From Syntrophales bacterium (lineage in GTDB: Bacteria > Desulfobacterota > Syntrophia > Syntrophales > UBA8958): a stretch of 64,000 nucleotides of DNA. The stretch is from NCBI GenBank assembly GCA_026417625.1, contig JAOACW010000001.1, positions 176,881 to 240,880 on the forward strand, given 5' to 3'. Below are positions 17,187 to 26,478 of this stretch, piece after piece (the first letter of the stretch is position 1; the number at the start of each line of letters is the position of its first letter). The position numbers and the translations under genes were made by a program. The notes under the pieces were generated by a model, which ran no database searches, was not told where the DNA came from, and saw only the letters and a list, made by a program, of their open reading frames with translations.

Positions 17187-18245
17187 ATGGCAAGGAAAAC
17201 AGGGATAGTTAGGGATGAAAGATACTTGAGGCACAGTGCAGGCTTTTATCACCCAGAATCCCCTGAAAGGCTGAAGGCCATATATGCCATGCTGGATGCA
17301 CCAGACATGAGAGGTAATTTCGTGGACATACCGCCACGCTACGCAACTCACGAGGAAATAGGTCTAGTCCACAAAAAATCCTATATCGATCTCATAGCCA
17401 AAACGGCAAATATGTCATTCTACTCCCTTGACCCAGACACACAAACATCACCAGAATCCTACGACACCGCAAAGTTGGCTGTGGGAGGTCTCCTAAACGC
17501 AGTCGATGCTGTTTTGGATAAAAGGGTTGATAACGCAATGGCTCTTGTGCGACCACCAGGACATCATGCATCTGAACAAAGAGCAGCCGGTTTTTGCCTT
17601 TTCAACAACGTGGCAATTGCCGCGCGATATCTTATAAGCAAATATAGACTTCAGAGAATACTCATCGTAGACTGGGATCTCCATCACGGAGATGGTACAC
17701 AGGCAATCTTCTACAACGACAACAAAGTCCTTTATTTCTCCACTCACCAGTACCCTGCATATCCCGGCACAGGCAGGATCACTGAAATCGGAAGCGGTCC
17801 TGGACTCGGTTACACAATAAACGTCCCCATGAGGGCAAGAAGCGATGATCCCCTCTTTGTAAAGGCGTTTTTAGACATTCTCAAACCTGTATCTTTGAAA
17901 TACAAACCGGAGTTTGTTTTTATCTCAGCAGGTTTTGATCCATACATCCACGATCCCCTCGGGGATCTAAGGGTTACACCAGAAGGTTTTGCTGCTCTTA
18001 CAAGAATCATTATGACTATTTCTGATACATGCTGTGAAGGGCGACTAGTAGCCGTTCTTGAAGGGGGTTACCACATAGAAGGGGTAACCACCTCCGTGAA
18101 AGCTGTTCTGAAAGAATTGAGTGATATAGAGTGCTTCCCTGAGGATAAGATAAAAGAATGGGAGCGGGAAGCCGAAAAGAACCGGGATACATCCGTCATC
18201 AGTCGTGTAAAAGAACAAATCGAACCCATATGGCACGTTTTTTAG
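17187..18245 (+). CDS. Histone-deacetylase-family (AcuC/HdaH-like) protein
   Basis: Zinc-dependent amidohydrolase of the arginase/deacetylase fold; bacterial members deacetylate proteins (AcuC), polyamines or small acylated compounds. The 352-residue protein shows HSAGFYHPESPERL at the N-terminus, the catalytic RPPGHHA, the metal-site DWDLHHGDGTQ, STHQYPAYPGTG and LEGGYH. All expected catalytic residues are present. AAAGGA lies about 7 bases before the ATG. It begins an apparent operon into gatC (9 bp gap), gatA, gatB and mtnA. The substrate is not evident. Confidence 0.92.
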   Translation: MARKTGIVRDERYLRHSAGFYHPESPERLKAIYAMLDAPDMRGNFVDIPPRYATHEEIGLVHKKSYIDLIAKTANMSFYSLDPDTQTSPESYDTAKLAVGGLLNAVDAVLDKRVDNAMALVRPPGHHASEQRAAGFCLFNNVAIAARYLISKYRLQRILIVDWDLHHGDGTQAIFYNDNKVLYFSTHQYPAYPGTGRITEIGSGPGLGYTINVPMRARSDDPLFVKAFLDILKPVSLKYKPEFVFISAGFDPYIHDPLGDLRVTPEGFAALTRIIMTISDTCCEGRLVAVLEGGYHIEGVTTSVKAVLKELSDIECFPEDKIKEWEREAEKNRDTSVISRVKEQIEPIWHVF

Positions 18246-18254
18246 GAGCGAGGT

Positions 18255-18542
18255 ATGAAAATAAGTCGTGAAGAAGTGCTGCACATAGCCCACCTGGCGA
18301 GGTTAGAATTTGAGGAAGAGGAAATAGAACTGTTTACAGTGCAGCTAAACGAGATTCTTTCATATATAGACAAACTGAATGCTGTTGCCACAAAAGGCGT
18401 TGAACCGATGACGCATGCCACGGCACTTTACAATGTATTCCGAGAAGACAGAGTAGAAAATTCTCTCAAAGCAGAGGAAGCTGTAGCAAATGCCCCGGAT
18501 TCTATTGGTACGCTATTCAGAGTGCCAAGGATAATTGACTGA
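18255..18542 (+). CDS. gatC: Asp-tRNA(Asn)/Glu-tRNA(Gln) amidotransferase subunit C
   Basis: Small subunit that wraps around and stabilises GatA in the GatCAB complex, which amidates misacylated Asp-tRNA(Asn) or Glu-tRNA(Gln). The 95-residue protein has the family pattern [31 protein letters not shown] and a C-terminal FRVPRII. AGGAG and GAGG lie just before the ATG. It precedes gatA by 5 bp. Confidence 0.95.
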   Translation: MKISREEVLHIAHLARLEFEEEEIELFTVQLNEILSYIDKLNAVATKGVEPMTHATALYNVFREDRVENSLKAEEAVANAPDSIGTLFRVPRIID

Positions 18543-18547
18543 ACACC

Positions 18548-20005
18548 ATGGAACTGTGTGAACTAACTATCCACGAACTACAAAAGAAGTTTCAACGCCG
18601 AGAAGTAACGGCAACAGAAGTCTTGGAATCCACTTTCAAACGAATAGAAAAAGTGGAAGATAAGCTACATGCCTACATTTTCCTCATGAAGGAATGGGCA
18701 TATAACGAAGCTCAAAAAGCTGACAGAGCTATTCAGAGAGGTGAGCTTAAACCTCTCACGGGGATTCCCATTGCCCTGAAGGACATATGTTGCACAAAGG
18801 GTTTTCCCACAACCTGCGCATCCCGGATACTTCAAAACTACATACCTCCATACGACGCTACGGTGGTAAAGAAACTCCGCGAACAAGGGGCTATTTTCAC
18901 GGGAAAAACCAATATGGATGAATTTGCCATGGGGTCATCAACGGAAAACTCAGGGTTTTGGATTACAAGGAACCCGTGGGATCTAACCAAAACCCCAGGG
19001 GGGTCAAGTGGTGGTTCTGCTGCTGCTGTGGCTGCCCATTTGTGCGTTGCTGCTATAGGATCCGATACAGGAGGATCTATAAGACAACCCGCTGCATTTT
19101 GTGGTGTTGTAGGCATGAAACCTACCTACGGTCGCGTATCCCGCTTCGGTCTCATTGCCTTCGCCTCCTCACTCGACCAGATTGGACCCTTCACGAAGGA
19201 TGTGGAAGATTGTGCTATAATGATGAACGCCATAGCAGGTCACGATCCACTTGAATCAACCTCCGTTCCCATTGAGGTACCTGACTATACCCATTTTATC
19301 GGAAAAGATATCAAAGGATGGACAGTGGGTATTCCTCGGGAATACATACTGGAAGGAATAGACCCTGAAGTGCTACAGACTTTAGAGAAGGCACGTAAAG
19401 CTCTTGAAGATGGTGGTGCCCGCGTAAAAGAAATATCTCTTCCGCACACAGAATTCTGCGTGGCAACCTATTATATCATCGCCCCAGCGGAGGCGAGTTC
19501 CAACCTCGCCCGATATGACGGCGTTAAGTACGGGTACAGATCCTCTGAAGGAAAAGACCTGATCGATATGTACAAAAAAACAAGATCATCAGGTTTTGGT
19601 AAAGAAGTTAAACGTCGTATCATCATAGGAACGTACGTTCTCTCTTCTGGTTACTACGATGCCTATTATAGAAAAGCCTCCCAGGTGAGAACCCTCATAA
19701 GGAAAGACTTCGATGAAGCGTTCAAAGAATGTGATATAATACTTACGCCTACTACACCTACACCTGCCTTCGGTATAGGAGAAAAAACAGAGGATCCCAT
19801 TCAAATGTACCTGTCCGATATATTCACTATTTCTGCAAATTTGGCTGGTATTCCGGGAATCTCCATACCGGCTGGATATTCTTCTTCAGGACTGCCTATC
19901 GGTGTACAACTTATGGCCAATCATTTTGAGGAGGGGAAATTACTCCAGGCAGGTTCAGCTCTGGAAAAGCTTATAAATCTCGAAAAGAGGAGTCCGCTAC
20001 TCTAA
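18548..20005 (+). CDS. gatA: Asp/Glu-tRNA amidotransferase subunit A
   Basis: Amidase subunit of GatCAB that hydrolyses glutamine to supply ammonia. The 485-residue protein carries the Ser-cisSer-Lys triad: Lys in [11 protein letters not shown], and the serines in [15 protein letters not shown] and [16 protein letters not shown]. Full length for the family. It has no clear ribosome site but begins 5 bp after gatC, implying coupling, and its stop overlaps the gatB start. Confidence 0.97.
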   Translation: MELCELTIHELQKKFQRREVTATEVLESTFKRIEKVEDKLHAYIFLMKEWAYNEAQKADRAIQRGELKPLTGIPIALKDICCTKGFPTTCASRILQNYIPPYDATVVKKLREQGAIFTGKTNMDEFAMGSSTENSGFWITRNPWDLTKTPGGSSGGSAAAVAAHLCVAAIGSDTGGSIRQPAAFCGVVGMKPTYGRVSRFGLIAFASSLDQIGPFTKDVEDCAIMMNAIAGHDPLESTSVPIEVPDYTHFIGKDIKGWTVGIPREYILEGIDPEVLQTLEKARKALEDGGARVKEISLPHTEFCVATYYIIAPAEASSNLARYDGVKYGYRSSEGKDLIDMYKKTRSSGFGKEVKRRIIIGTYVLSSGYYDAYYRKASQVRTLIRKDFDEAFKECDIILTPTTPTPAFGIGEKTEDPIQMYLSDIFTISANLAGIPGISIPAGYSSSGLPIGVQLMANHFEEGKLLQAGSALEKLINLEKRSPLL

Positions 20006-21435
20006 TGGAATATGAAGCTGTAATTGGATTAGAGGTTCACGCCCAGCTACTAACTGAATCCAAGATATTCTGCGGTTGCCCCACAAAATTCGGGGCTGCC
20101 CCGAATAGTCATACATGTCCTGTGTGTCTAGGATTACCCGGAGCATTACCTGTACTGAACAAAAAGGCAGTAGAATTTGCCATAAAGATGGCTCTCGCAA
20201 CGAACTGTAAAATAAACCGCGAGTGTAAATTTGCAAGAAAAAACTACTTCTATCCTGATCTACCCAAAGGATACCAAATTTCTCAATATGAAAATCCCCT
20301 CGCTGAAAAAGGCTACGTACTTGTGGACACAAGTGAAGGCAGAAAAAAAATTGGTATAACGAGGATACACTTGGAGGAAGATGCGGGCAAACTCCTGCAT
20401 GACGAACACAACCCGTGGAGTTATGTAGATTTTAACCGCACAGGAGTCCCACTTATCGAGATAGTTAGCGAACCAACGATAAAAACAGCTGAAGAGGCGA
20501 CCGCGTACCTGAGAAGACTCCATGAGATACTTGTATATCTGGAAATTTGTGATGGTAACATGGAGGAAGGGAGTTTCCGCTGCGATGCCAACGTTTCACT
20601 GAAACCGAAAGGTGCAGAGGGCTTCGGTACCAGAACCGAACTCAAAAACATGAATTCATTCCGTCACGTCCAACGTGCCTTAGAATACGAGATAAAACGC
20701 CAGCAGTACATCCTTGAGAGTGGCGGTGAAGTGGTTCAAGAAACACGTCTTTGGAACGAAAGTCAGGGAGTTACCAACCCCATGAGAGGCAAGGAAGAAG
20801 CCCATGATTACCGATATTTTCCTGACCCTGACTTAGTAACGCTTCGCATTGATGAAGAATGGGTAGAGGAGATCCGACGATCTTTACCAGAACTCCCTCT
20901 GGAGAAAAGGGATCGTTTCATGAAACAATACGACCTTACAGCATACGATACAAACGTTCTCACATCAAGCCGATATATTGCCGACTACTTCGAGGAAACA
21001 GCAGCTCTCTGCGGAGAACCCAAAATGGCGGCTAATTGGATCATGGGGGACCTTTTGCGACTACTAAACGAAGAGAATAAAACCATAAAAGAATGCCCCA
21101 TTTCGCCTGTGAATTTAGCCTCTATGATTAAACTTATAATGAACGGAACCATAAGTGGAAAGATCGCTAAGGAAATTCTCACAGACATGTATAGATCTCC
21201 CAGATCCCCAGAGGATGTTATCAGGGAGAAAGGACTTATACAGATAACAGACGAAACTGTTCTAATTCCCATAATAGAGAGAGTCATAGAGGCGAATCCT
21301 GAACAGGTGAAGCAGTACAGGGCAGGTAAAGAGAAGGTATTCGGCTTCTTCGTGGGTCAAGTGATGAAAATCACTCAGGGAAAAGCCAATCCACAGCTGG
21401 TTAATCGTCTTTTAAAGGAAAAACTCCAAGATTAG
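20005..21435 (+). CDS. gatB: Asp/Glu-tRNA amidotransferase subunit B
   Basis: Kinase/transamidase subunit of GatCAB: phosphorylates the misacylated aminoacyl-tRNA and amidates it. The 476-residue protein starts [12 protein letters not shown] and shows the zinc cysteines (FCGCPTKFG...HTCPVC), the [10 protein letters not shown] motif, RCDANVSL, and a C-terminal YqeY-like tail domain. The ATG shares a base with the gatA stop (TAATG). A complete gatCAB implies that this organism makes Gln-tRNA and/or Asn-tRNA by the indirect route. Confidence 0.97.
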   Translation: MEYEAVIGLEVHAQLLTESKIFCGCPTKFGAAPNSHTCPVCLGLPGALPVLNKKAVEFAIKMALATNCKINRECKFARKNYFYPDLPKGYQISQYENPLAEKGYVLVDTSEGRKKIGITRIHLEEDAGKLLHDEHNPWSYVDFNRTGVPLIEIVSEPTIKTAEEATAYLRRLHEILVYLEICDGNMEEGSFRCDANVSLKPKGAEGFGTRTELKNMNSFRHVQRALEYEIKRQQYILESGGEVVQETRLWNESQGVTNPMRGKEEAHDYRYFPDPDLVTLRIDEEWVEEIRRSLPELPLEKRDRFMKQYDLTAYDTNVLTSSRYIADYFEETAALCGEPKMAANWIMGDLLRLLNEENKTIKECPISPVNLASMIKLIMNGTISGKIAKEILTDMYRSPRSPEDVIREKGLIQITDETVLIPIIERVIEANPEQVKQYRAGKEKVFGFFVGQVMKITQGKANPQLVNRLLKEKLQD

Positions 21436-21436
21436 C

Positions 21437-22495
21437 ATGGAGATCCACCCGATTACTTGGCGGAAGAACAAAATAATAATTCTGGACCAGAGATCTCTAC
21501 CCACAAGAATCCGCTATAAAAGATGTAGCGATCACAGAGAAGTATGTACAGCTATTAAGGAGATGACCATCAGAGGTGCACCGGCTATTGGCGTGGCAGC
21601 TGCGCTAGGAGTAGCTCTAGGAGCAATGCATATCAAGGTTTATAGCCATGAGGAATTTCTTAAAAAAGTCGAAAGTATAATTGACGAGTTCGCCAACACC
21701 AGACCTACAGCCAGAAATCTCTTCTGGGCGCTCGACCGGATGCGTCATACCCTTCGGGAAAAGTTACTTACAGCGGGTATTCCAGAATTAAAAAAAATTC
21801 TCATAAAAGAGGCCCTCCACATCCTGGAGGAGGACATAGCTGTAAACATAAAGATTGGTAGTTACGGCCGTTCTCTCATTAAGAATGGTGATCGTATACT
21901 GACCCACTGCAACGCCGGAGCCTTAGCTACAGCCGGTTACGGAACGGCCCTCGGTATTATAAGAGCAGCACATGAAGAAGGTAAAAAAATACATGTTTAT
22001 GTTGATGAAACAAGACCGGTACTCCAGGGAGCAAGGCTAACCGCATGGGAATTATCAAAAGAGGGCATTCCCCATACATTGATCACGGACAGTATGGCGG
22101 GTTTTATAATGAAGCAAGGTAAGGTACATATGGTTATCACAGGGGCCGACCGCATCGCCGCCAATGGTGACACAGCTAACAAAATCGGAACGTATTCATT
22201 GGCTGTACTTGCTCGCCATCACAGTATACCACTGTACATCGCTGCCCCAACATCAACGATCGACTTAACTATCCCAGACGGCTCCTCAATACCCATTGAG
22301 GAGAGAGATCCAAAAGAAGTCACATCTTTCTACGGTCGCCGCTGTGCTCCTAAAAAGACTAAGGCGTACAATCCCGCATTTGATATAACCCCAGCAGAAC
22401 TCATTAGCGCGATCATCACTGAAAAAGGGATTATAACCCCACCTTACAGCGAAAAGCTCCTGGAGATCCACGAAAAAAAAACAGGATTATGTTAG
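21437..22495 (+). CDS. mtnA: S-methyl-5-thioribose-1-phosphate isomerase
   Basis: Converts methylthioribose-1-phosphate to methylthioribulose-1-phosphate in methionine salvage; homologues also act on 5-deoxyribose-1-phosphate. The 352-residue eIF2B-fold protein carries the substrate-binding motif RGAPAIG (from Arg46), the catalytic cysteine in LTHCNAGALATAGYG, TRPVLQGARLTAWEL, and the catalytic aspartate in GADRIAANGDTANKIGTY. It starts 1 bp after gatB and overlaps the HAD gene by seven bases. A second, divergent paralogue lies at 23901-24938. Confidence 0.93.
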   Translation: MEIHPITWRKNKIIILDQRSLPTRIRYKRCSDHREVCTAIKEMTIRGAPAIGVAAALGVALGAMHIKVYSHEEFLKKVESIIDEFANTRPTARNLFWALDRMRHTLREKLLTAGIPELKKILIKEALHILEEDIAVNIKIGSYGRSLIKNGDRILTHCNAGALATAGYGTALGIIRAAHEEGKKIHVYVDETRPVLQGARLTAWELSKEGIPHTLITDSMAGFIMKQGKVHMVITGADRIAANGDTANKIGTYSLAVLARHHSIPLYIAAPTSTIDLTIPDGSSIPIEERDPKEVTSFYGRRCAPKKTKAYNPAFDITPAELISAIITEKGIITPPYSEKLLEIHEKKTGLC

Positions 22496-23151
22496 CCGTT
22501 AAACCTAGAAACTCCCCGAAACTATTACTTTTCGATTTTGATGGTGTTATTGTCGACTCACTTCATGTTTACAGCAAAGCCGTTAAGTGGTGCCTGGAAC
22601 GCATTGGCAAACCCCTAATAAGCAGCACGGAAGATTACTTGAACCTATTCGAAGAGAACTTTTACGAAGCCCTAGAAAGAAGAGGAGTCGATCTTACTGC
22701 ATTCCTCACCGCCTTGAAGGAATACTCAACTCTAGTGAATTACTATGAAAATGTAAACGTTATTCCGGGCATATTACCGGTACTCGAGGAGCTATCGCAC
22801 AACAACATCCTTGCCATTATTTCCTCTAACTCCCGCGGAGCCATTGAGCGCATCTTCTCACGTTTCTCCGTTGGTAAATTCTTCAAATCCATCATGGGTT
22901 CCGACGATTCATACAGCAAAAAAAACAAAATGGAAAAGCTCATGGCTGTTTATGGTATTAGTAAAAATGACACCTTATACATCGGTGATACCGCGGGAGA
23001 TATAAGAGAAGGAAAACTGGCAGGTGTAATCACCGTGGGGGTCGCATGGGGATGGCACCCAAAAGATAGACTGGAGAATGTGAAACCTGACTATATTGTA
23101 AACTCACCGGAAGAACTCCTGAAACTTCCCGTATTCGATCAGATAAAATAA
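22489..23151 (+). CDS. HAD-superfamily phosphatase (phosphoglycolate phosphatase-like)
   Basis: Predicted cytosolic phosphatase of 220 residues. Motif I is FDFDGVIVDS with nucleophile and acid/base aspartates, motif II is the serine in AIISSNSRG, motif III the lysine before MEKLMAVYG, and motif IV YIGDTAGDIREGK. The helical cap between motifs I and II is of the phosphoglycolate-phosphatase type. Its ATG lies inside the end of mtnA (seven-base overlap), so the two are coupled; the phosphatase might act on a salvage intermediate, but that is inference. Confidence 0.85.
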   Translation: MLAVKPRNSPKLLLFDFDGVIVDSLHVYSKAVKWCLERIGKPLISSTEDYLNLFEENFYEALERRGVDLTAFLTALKEYSTLVNYYENVNVIPGILPVLEELSHNNILAIISSNSRGAIERIFSRFSVGKFFKSIMGSDDSYSKKNKMEKLMAVYGISKNDTLYIGDTAGDIREGKLAGVITVGVAWGWHPKDRLENVKPDYIVNSPEELLKLPVFDQIK

Positions 23152-23192
23152 AAGTGGCGCCCTAAGAAGTAACGTGTTATAAGGTTTCTAAA

Positions 23193-23639
23193 ATGGCCAG
23201 GGCGGTTGTCCATACTTTTCTCTTCGAGGAATGGCAATGGGTAGCTTCAGGTATTTACGTGGATGCAAATACACGCATCTATCCCGTTGAGGGCAGAATA
23301 AGAGTGACTCATGATCCGGATCTCTGGATCGTGGAGTCCACCATATGGATCGTTGCAGATGATTCCATTCGCTTTAGCAACCGATACGAAGTTCAACCCG
23401 TTAGAGGAGACGGAGACATAACCACCTGGGAAGCTAAAAATCCCCATCTCGGTACAATGAGCGGGAATTTCATAATAGTAGACGATTCTATTCTGTCACT
23501 TTACGAAACAGAAGGGGGGGCAATGCGGGGCGTGGAGTACTGGAGATTAATAGATGAAGATCTTTACTGGTGTAGAGGAGGTCTCACCAAAGGGGGAAGT
23601 AAAATCTCCTCATGGGCCATAGAATTGAGAAGATTATAG
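23193..23639 (+). CDS. Uncharacterised 148-residue protein
   Basis: I do not recognise this family. The product is 148 residues, acidic, rich in tryptophan and alternating hydrophobic residues, with no membrane helix or signal peptide, and looks like an all-beta fold (for example IRVTHDPDLWIVESTIWIV and GTMSGNFIIVDDSILSLY). A lipocalin-like barrel is conceivable. AAGG lies about 8 bases before the ATG. It sits between a HAD phosphatase gene and a small SH3-like protein gene in the same direction. Confidence 0.7.
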   Translation: MARAVVHTFLFEEWQWVASGIYVDANTRIYPVEGRIRVTHDPDLWIVESTIWIVADDSIRFSNRYEVQPVRGDGDITTWEAKNPHLGTMSGNFIIVDDSILSLYETEGGAMRGVEYWRLIDEDLYWCRGGLTKGGSKISSWAIELRRL

Positions 23640-23650
23640 TTGAAACAGAC

Positions 23651-23675
23651 GCAGGAAAAAATCGCTCTTTCCTGC
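23651..23675 (+). repeat. Short inverted repeat between two small genes
   Basis: GCAGGAAA (23651-23658) and TTTCCTGC (23668-23675) form an 8-bp stem with a 9-base loop, 24 bp before the strong ribosome site AAGGAGG of the next gene. There is no T-run, so an mRNA-stabilising or processing hairpin is more likely than a terminator. Confidence 0.4.
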
Positions 23676-23698
23676 TGTCCTAAAAAGGAGGTTAAAAT

Positions 23699-23911
23699 AT
23701 GGAATTAGGAGACATCGTTATCGTTGATCAACCGCGCCACCCCTTTTACGGAAAAGTGGGGAAGATCATAGGAAAACGTGGTTTTTATGCAAAGGATGAT
23801 CCGTGGATACTTATTTACGTCCCCGACAACATGCGGAGTTTCCTCGTTCCCCAGTCAATGTTGTGCCCATACGAAAGTGGTGCAAAAAAGATAGATGTTT
23901 TCAACTCGTAA
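23699..23911 (+). CDS. Small SH3/KOW-like protein
   Basis: A 70-residue protein beginning LGDIVIVDQPRHPFYGKVGK, a pattern like KOW/SH3 barrels found in ribosomal proteins and in the NdhS family. A very strong ribosome site (AAGGAGG) precedes the ATG. The exact role is unknown. Its 3' end overlaps the end of the convergent mtnA-like gene by 11 bases. Confidence 0.65.
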   Translation: MELGDIVIVDQPRHPFYGKVGKIIGKRGFYAKDDPWILIYVPDNMRSFLVPQSMLCPYESGAKKIDVFNS

Positions 23912-24938
23912 GACGTGGAAAATAATCAACAATTCTTTCAGGCCTGAAAATACCTCTCGTAGTGACAATACCCGTTATCAAATCGGGTGGAGTTACGTCA
24001 AATGCGGGATATTCAGCCTTTACTCTCTCTCCAGTGATTGGTTCCCCGCGGAAAGTGGTCACTTCAGTAGGATTTCTCTTCTCTATAGGGATGTCCTTTC
24101 CCGTCGGTGTTAAAGGATCAGGCCCACCATAGCCCAGAACGTAAAAAGGTATTCCGTAATGGCGGGCACATATGGCAAGCTGCAAAGTCCCCACTTTGTT
24201 CGCCACACTGCCATCCATAGCAATGCGATCCGCAGCAGTAACAACCGTACTTATTTTTCCCTGGGCCATAAACCACGCTGCCATGTTATCAGTTATCAGA
24301 GTTGTGTCTACTCCCATCTCCGAAAGAGACCAAGCCGTAAGTCTCGCGCCCTGAAGGTAAGGTCTGGTTTCCGTACAAACTGCCTTAAGTTTCTTCCCTT
24401 TTTCTAAGGCGTATTGAAACATGTATAGCAAACCAGCCCCTGCAAAACAGTGGGTAAGCACAATAGCCCCGTCTTCAAGAAGTCTCTCACCTTGAGCACC
24501 AGTTTGTTGCGACATTTCCCTCTGACGCTTCAATGCACGCCAGATAAATTCTATGATTACTTCCGATGCAGGACGGTCCACTTCCCTACGCACCTGAACC
24601 ATGATCCTATCCAGCAGGGTTCTAAGATGATGACCCGTAGGTCTGGTGGATCGTAAACGTGCAGCAGCAGCTTCAAGTTCCTCTAAATCCCTCCAGAAGC
24701 CCCTGTTCTCCAACTCCCGCGCTGTGAGATACAATCCATAAGCTGCGGTAATGGCTATATCCCCCGCACCCTGTACCACCATATCTTCAATGGCTCTTGC
24801 AACTTCTTCATGGTGAGTGCAGTAGATCTCTATGAACTCTCGAGGTAGACGGCGCCTATCGACAATGATCAGCGCATCTTTGCCCTCTAAATATACTGTA
24901 TTGCTGAGATCCATAAGAAGAACTTTACTGTGAGACAT
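23901..24938 (-). CDS. MtnA-like isomerase paralogue with altered binding loop
   Basis: Second member of the MtnA/eIF2B-like family, 345 residues. It keeps the catalytic cysteine (VLTHCFAGAG), the RPYLQGARLTAWSL segment and the catalytic aspartate (TAADRIAMDGSVANK), so isomerase chemistry is plausible. The substrate-binding loop RGAPAIG is changed to QGAGDIA (from Gln56), suggesting a different sugar phosphate. The frame is open upstream to a GTG at 25004, but those codons cover a perfect hairpin; ATG 24938 with AGGGGA just upstream is preferred. It is the last gene of the minus-strand operon with the AbfD-like gene. Possible roles include salvage of 5-deoxyribose phosphates from 5'-deoxyadenosine, which is inference only. 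Confidence 0.85.
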   Translation of the reverse strand: MSHSKVLLMDLSNTVYLEGKDALIIVDRRRLPREFIEIYCTHHEEVARAIEDMVVQGAGDIAITAAYGLYLTARELENRGFWRDLEELEAAAARLRSTRPTGHHLRTLLDRIMVQVRREVDRPASEVIIEFIWRALKRQREMSQQTGAQGERLLEDGAIVLTHCFAGAGLLYMFQYALEKGKKLKAVCTETRPYLQGARLTAWSLSEMGVDTTLITDNMAAWFMAQGKISTVVTAADRIAMDGSVANKVGTLQLAICARHYGIPFYVLGYGGPDPLTPTGKDIPIEKRNPTEVTTFRGEPITGERVKAEYPAFDVTPPDLITGIVTTRGIFRPERIVDYFPRLTS

Positions 24939-24955
24939 GTCTCCCCTAAATCCAA

Positions 24956-24995
24956 AAGGACACCCATGGATTTTATCAAACCCATGGGTGTCCTT
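24956..24995 (-). terminator. Perfect 14-bp hairpin after the AbfD-like gene
   Basis: AAGGACACCCATGG (24956-24969) and CCATGGGTGTCCTT (24982-24995) form a perfect 14-bp stem with a 12-base loop. On the minus strand it starts 5 bases after the AbfD-like stop and continues into TTTTGGATTT, a short U-rich tail, so it could be a leaky terminator or an intercistronic processing/attenuation hairpin before the mtnA-like gene. Confidence 0.65.
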
Positions 24996-25000
24996 CACCT

Positions 25001-26449
25001 TCACTCCTCAAGACCCATAAGCTTCTTCGCAAGCCTCTTCTTCTTTTCGAAGTCCGTTAGCACTGTAAACATGTAACGTTGAGTTTGTGGGGCACCAGCA
25101 CCATGCCATGTACCAGGCCCATGCAGGCCAGCAGTCCAGTGCTGGAGGAATTTAGCTACTTTGAGTCTCTTCTCAGCAGGCGCAACAGCAGAAAAAGCCT
25201 TTTTAAGAGCAGCTCCGACAACAGGATCATCCAAATCCTTTATTCTGGGCATCGTCACTACCAACCCCCCAGCAATATCTCCCGCCAGTTTTATGATCTC
25301 CCAGAACCCATCCGCTATATTCAATTTGGCTGCGTTGCCAAAGAGGTCATCTGGGAGATAAACACCCGAGCCCTCCGGTTCCTCTCGACCACGCATCGCC
25401 GCAGCTATAGCACAAGCGTGAGATGTCTCACTATAGCGCACCATGTCTATAATCTTCTCCTGAATATGCGGTACTTTATCAACACCAATGCACTCTGCAG
25501 CCAACAATGCGCCACCGATGATCAAATCGGCAAAACCCACTTTACAAGCCCCACCACAGTTCATCCTATGGGCTTTGGCGAACCTCGCCACCATCCTTCC
25601 ACAGTACTTAGTCTCACCGCAGAGGAACACCCTCTCCCAGGGGACAAATACCCTGTCAAAGATCATCGTGCTCGTTTCCCTTTGGCCGTAGAGGGGATTT
25701 CCAAGTTCCCATACATCCTCACACATCTCCCTTTCGGCGGAATAGGCGTTGTACTGACAGACATACGTTAACCCCGGAGCGCTGTTGGGGACAGCAAATG
25801 CCACCGCAAATGCCTCTTCTCCTTCCCTCAAAGCCCCACCCGGTAAAACCAGAGTCTCATGGGAACCTATGGCACCACTTTGGCTAACCTTTATCCCACT
25901 TACGACAATCCCATCGTCACGCTTTTCTACTACATGCACATATGTGTCTATCTCCGCCTGCTGGGAAGGTCTCTTTTTTCTATCACCCTTGGCGTCTGTA
26001 ATAGCACCTGAAACGGCCAAATCATTGGCCTGGGCATAGGCGAGCCACTTGTTAAAACGCTCACTGTAGTTCGTTCCTAGATCCCGATCCATTTCCCATG
26101 TAGTGGACGCAAGACTATTCAGAGCATCACAGCCCACACAACGATAATTACATGTTCCAACTGTTTGACTGGTGAGAAGTGCCATCTCTTGACGCATATC
26201 TAGATCATGAATGCTCCGCGCTACATGGAGATTCCTATTAATCGGCTCACCTGTTAGATGAGAAGTCGCCACCATTATGTCCCTATACTGCTCTTCATGT
26301 GCCAACCCATAAACAGCAGCATTTGCCATAACCATAGAACGGGTTACAGGGTGATCCAAGAGATTGGTTACCCACTTGCCTCCGATATACACCCTGGGTT
26401 TCATCTTCCTTATAGTATCCAGATACTCTTCCGCAGTTTTTACAGCCAT
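25001..26449 (-). CDS. 4-hydroxybutyryl-CoA dehydratase-like flavoprotein (AbfD/HpaB family)
   Basis: Member of the acyl-CoA-dehydrogenase-fold family that includes 4-hydroxybutyryl-CoA dehydratase (FAD plus [4Fe-4S], ketyl-radical dehydration to crotonyl-CoA) and the flavin monooxygenase HpaB. The 482-residue protein keeps cysteines in the AbfD spacing (Cys100-x3-Cys104) and His294 with Cys302 in HRMNCGGACKVG, so a cluster is likely and the dehydratase branch is favoured. Positions that contact substrate in Clostridium AbfD appear changed (Gln101 to Tyr102, Tyr296 to Cys298, Thr190 to Ser191), so the substrate may not be 4-hydroxybutyryl-CoA. AAGGAGGAGG precedes the ATG. It lies in an operon with a flavoprotein disulfide reductase and an MtnA-like protein. 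Confidence 0.85.
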   Translation of the reverse strand: MAVKTAEEYLDTIRKMKPRVYIGGKWVTNLLDHPVTRSMVMANAAVYGLAHEEQYRDIMVATSHLTGEPINRNLHVARSIHDLDMRQEMALLTSQTVGTCNYRCVGCDALNSLASTTWEMDRDLGTNYSERFNKWLAYAQANDLAVSGAITDAKGDRKKRPSQQAEIDTYVHVVEKRDDGIVVSGIKVSQSGAIGSHETLVLPGGALREGEEAFAVAFAVPNSAPGLTYVCQYNAYSAEREMCEDVWELGNPLYGQRETSTMIFDRVFVPWERVFLCGETKYCGRMVARFAKAHRMNCGGACKVGFADLIIGGALLAAECIGVDKVPHIQEKIIDMVRYSETSHACAIAAAMRGREEPEGSGVYLPDDLFGNAAKLNIADGFWEIIKLAGDIAGGLVVTMPRIKDLDDPVVGAALKKAFSAVAPAEKRLKVAKFLQHWTAGLHGPGTWHGAGAPQTQRYMFTVLTDFEKKKRLAKKLMGLEE

Positions 26450-26478
26450 GCCCTCCTCCTTTTAATTAAAACGATAAG

